A DNA stretch of 6,745 nucleotides from Gammaproteobacteria bacterium (GTDB lineage Bacteria > Pseudomonadota > Gammaproteobacteria > Pseudomonadales > Azotimanducaceae_A): contig JAPOON010000347.1 of assembly GCA_026713405.1 (NCBI GenBank), positions 1 to 6,745 of the forward strand, read 5' to 3'. The notes below the pieces were generated by a model. That model was given only the letters and a program-made list of their open reading frames with translations. It searched no databases and was not told where the DNA came from. Position 1 is the first letter of the stretch, and every line of letters starts with the position of its first letter. A program made the position numbers and the translations under genes. Positions 6,370 to 6,745 of this stretch are shown in pieces.

Positions 6370-6745
6370 ATGCGCGCCACGCCGCTGCGACGGCTTCTCA
6401 CACTCCTGCTGCCCGCGCTCGGCTTGCTGGTTCTGGCCGCCGTTGCCGCACTGCTGTTGCTGCCGGCTGACCCGGCGCAGGCCCAGGCGTCCCAGACCGT
6501 TCCCTCGGACTGGGAGCACATTCCCGACGGCATTGAGCCCGGCGACAGCTTCCGGCTGCTGTTCGTCACCTCCACGACCACGACGGCGCAGTCTGCCGAC
6601 ATCGCCGATTACAACAAGTTCGCGCAGACTCGGGCGGCGGTTGATAGCAATCTGGCGGGCTTCAGCGGCCAATTTAGCGCCCTGATTTCCACCGCCGGCG
6701 TGAACATCAAGGACAACACCGGCACCACCGGAACCGGCGTGCCCA
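6370..6745 (+). CDS. N-terminus of a large exported surface protein (3'-partial)
   Basis: The frame is open from the ATG at 6370 to the window end, giving 125 complete codons. Residues 1-40 are an export signal: RR at 7-8, a long Leu/Ala/Val core (about 9-32), then ADPAQAQA, with likely signal peptidase I cleavage before SQTVPSDW. The mature part begins SDWEHIPDGIEPGDSFRLLF, then VTSTTT, then SADIADYNKF, and ends in a Thr/Gly-rich stretch DNTGTTGTGVP. From memory, this is the N-terminal domain that opens many large FN3/cadherin/Calx-beta exoproteins; its function is not established. The full protein is therefore probably long and modular like the first gene. An in-frame ATG at 6310 would add 20 residues containing Pro codons from the C8 tract, but it would bury the signal peptide and has no ribosome binding site. 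Confidence 0.85.
   Translation, partial: MRATPLRRLLTLLLPALGLLVLAAVAALLLLPADPAQAQASQTVPSDWEHIPDGIEPGDSFRLLFVTSTTTTAQSADIADYNKFAQTRAAVDSNLAGFSGQFSALISTAGVNIKDNTGTTGTGVP

Overview
The window is a high-GC bacterial accessory region built around genes for large secreted, modular adhesin-like proteins made of Ig-like, cadherin and fibronectin type III (FN3) domains. The start of the last gene (a leader peptide, then SDWEHIPDGIEPGDSFRLLF, then IADYNKF) resembles, from memory, the N-terminal domain of big FN3/cadherin/Calx-beta exoproteins in metagenome-derived bacteria such as marine Chloroflexota (Dehalococcoidia/SAR202 type) or sponge-associated Actinomycetota. That taxonomic guess is inference only. 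No housekeeping gene is present to anchor it.

Layout. (1) Bases 2-2915, plus strand: the 3' part of a large surface-protein gene whose beginning lies before the window. Its visible modules are an Ig-like tail, three Big_12-like Ig domains, a cadherin repeat, another Ig-like domain, a Pro/Ala/Gln-rich linker and three FN3 domains. The last FN3 domain is broken by a frameshift near 2689-2705. (2) Bases 2916-3199: non-functional remnants of the same kind of repeat, lying just after the stop codon. (3) Bases 3200-3387: no gene seen. (4) Bases 3388-3628 (perhaps to about 3690), minus strand: a decayed VapC/FitB-type PIN-domain toxin gene. (5) Bases 3764-5464, minus strand: an intact gene for a 566-residue secreted protein of five FN3 domains, with a good ribosome binding site, a near-consensus promoter and a strong hairpin after the stop. 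(6) Bases 5465-6369: a long divergent intergenic region of lower GC. It holds two outward-facing promoters whose -35 regions lie in a 29-30 bp imperfect inverted repeat. This could be a shared operator module, or the ends of a roughly 550 bp non-autonomous mobile element that supplied both -35 boxes. (7) Bases 6370-6745, plus strand: the start of a second large exported surface protein, running off the window, with a structured leader of about 240 nt and a C8 tract just before its start codon.

The first gene and the FN3 gene converge; the FN3 gene and the last gene diverge. The locus looks like a surface/exoprotein cluster with heavy repeat-driven turnover: a frameshifted paralogue, orphan repeat fragments, a toxin relic and a possible MITE-like insertion. 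The most unusual signal is the inverted-repeat promoter pair in the 0.9 kb divergent region. No CRISPR array, tRNA or rRNA was found.
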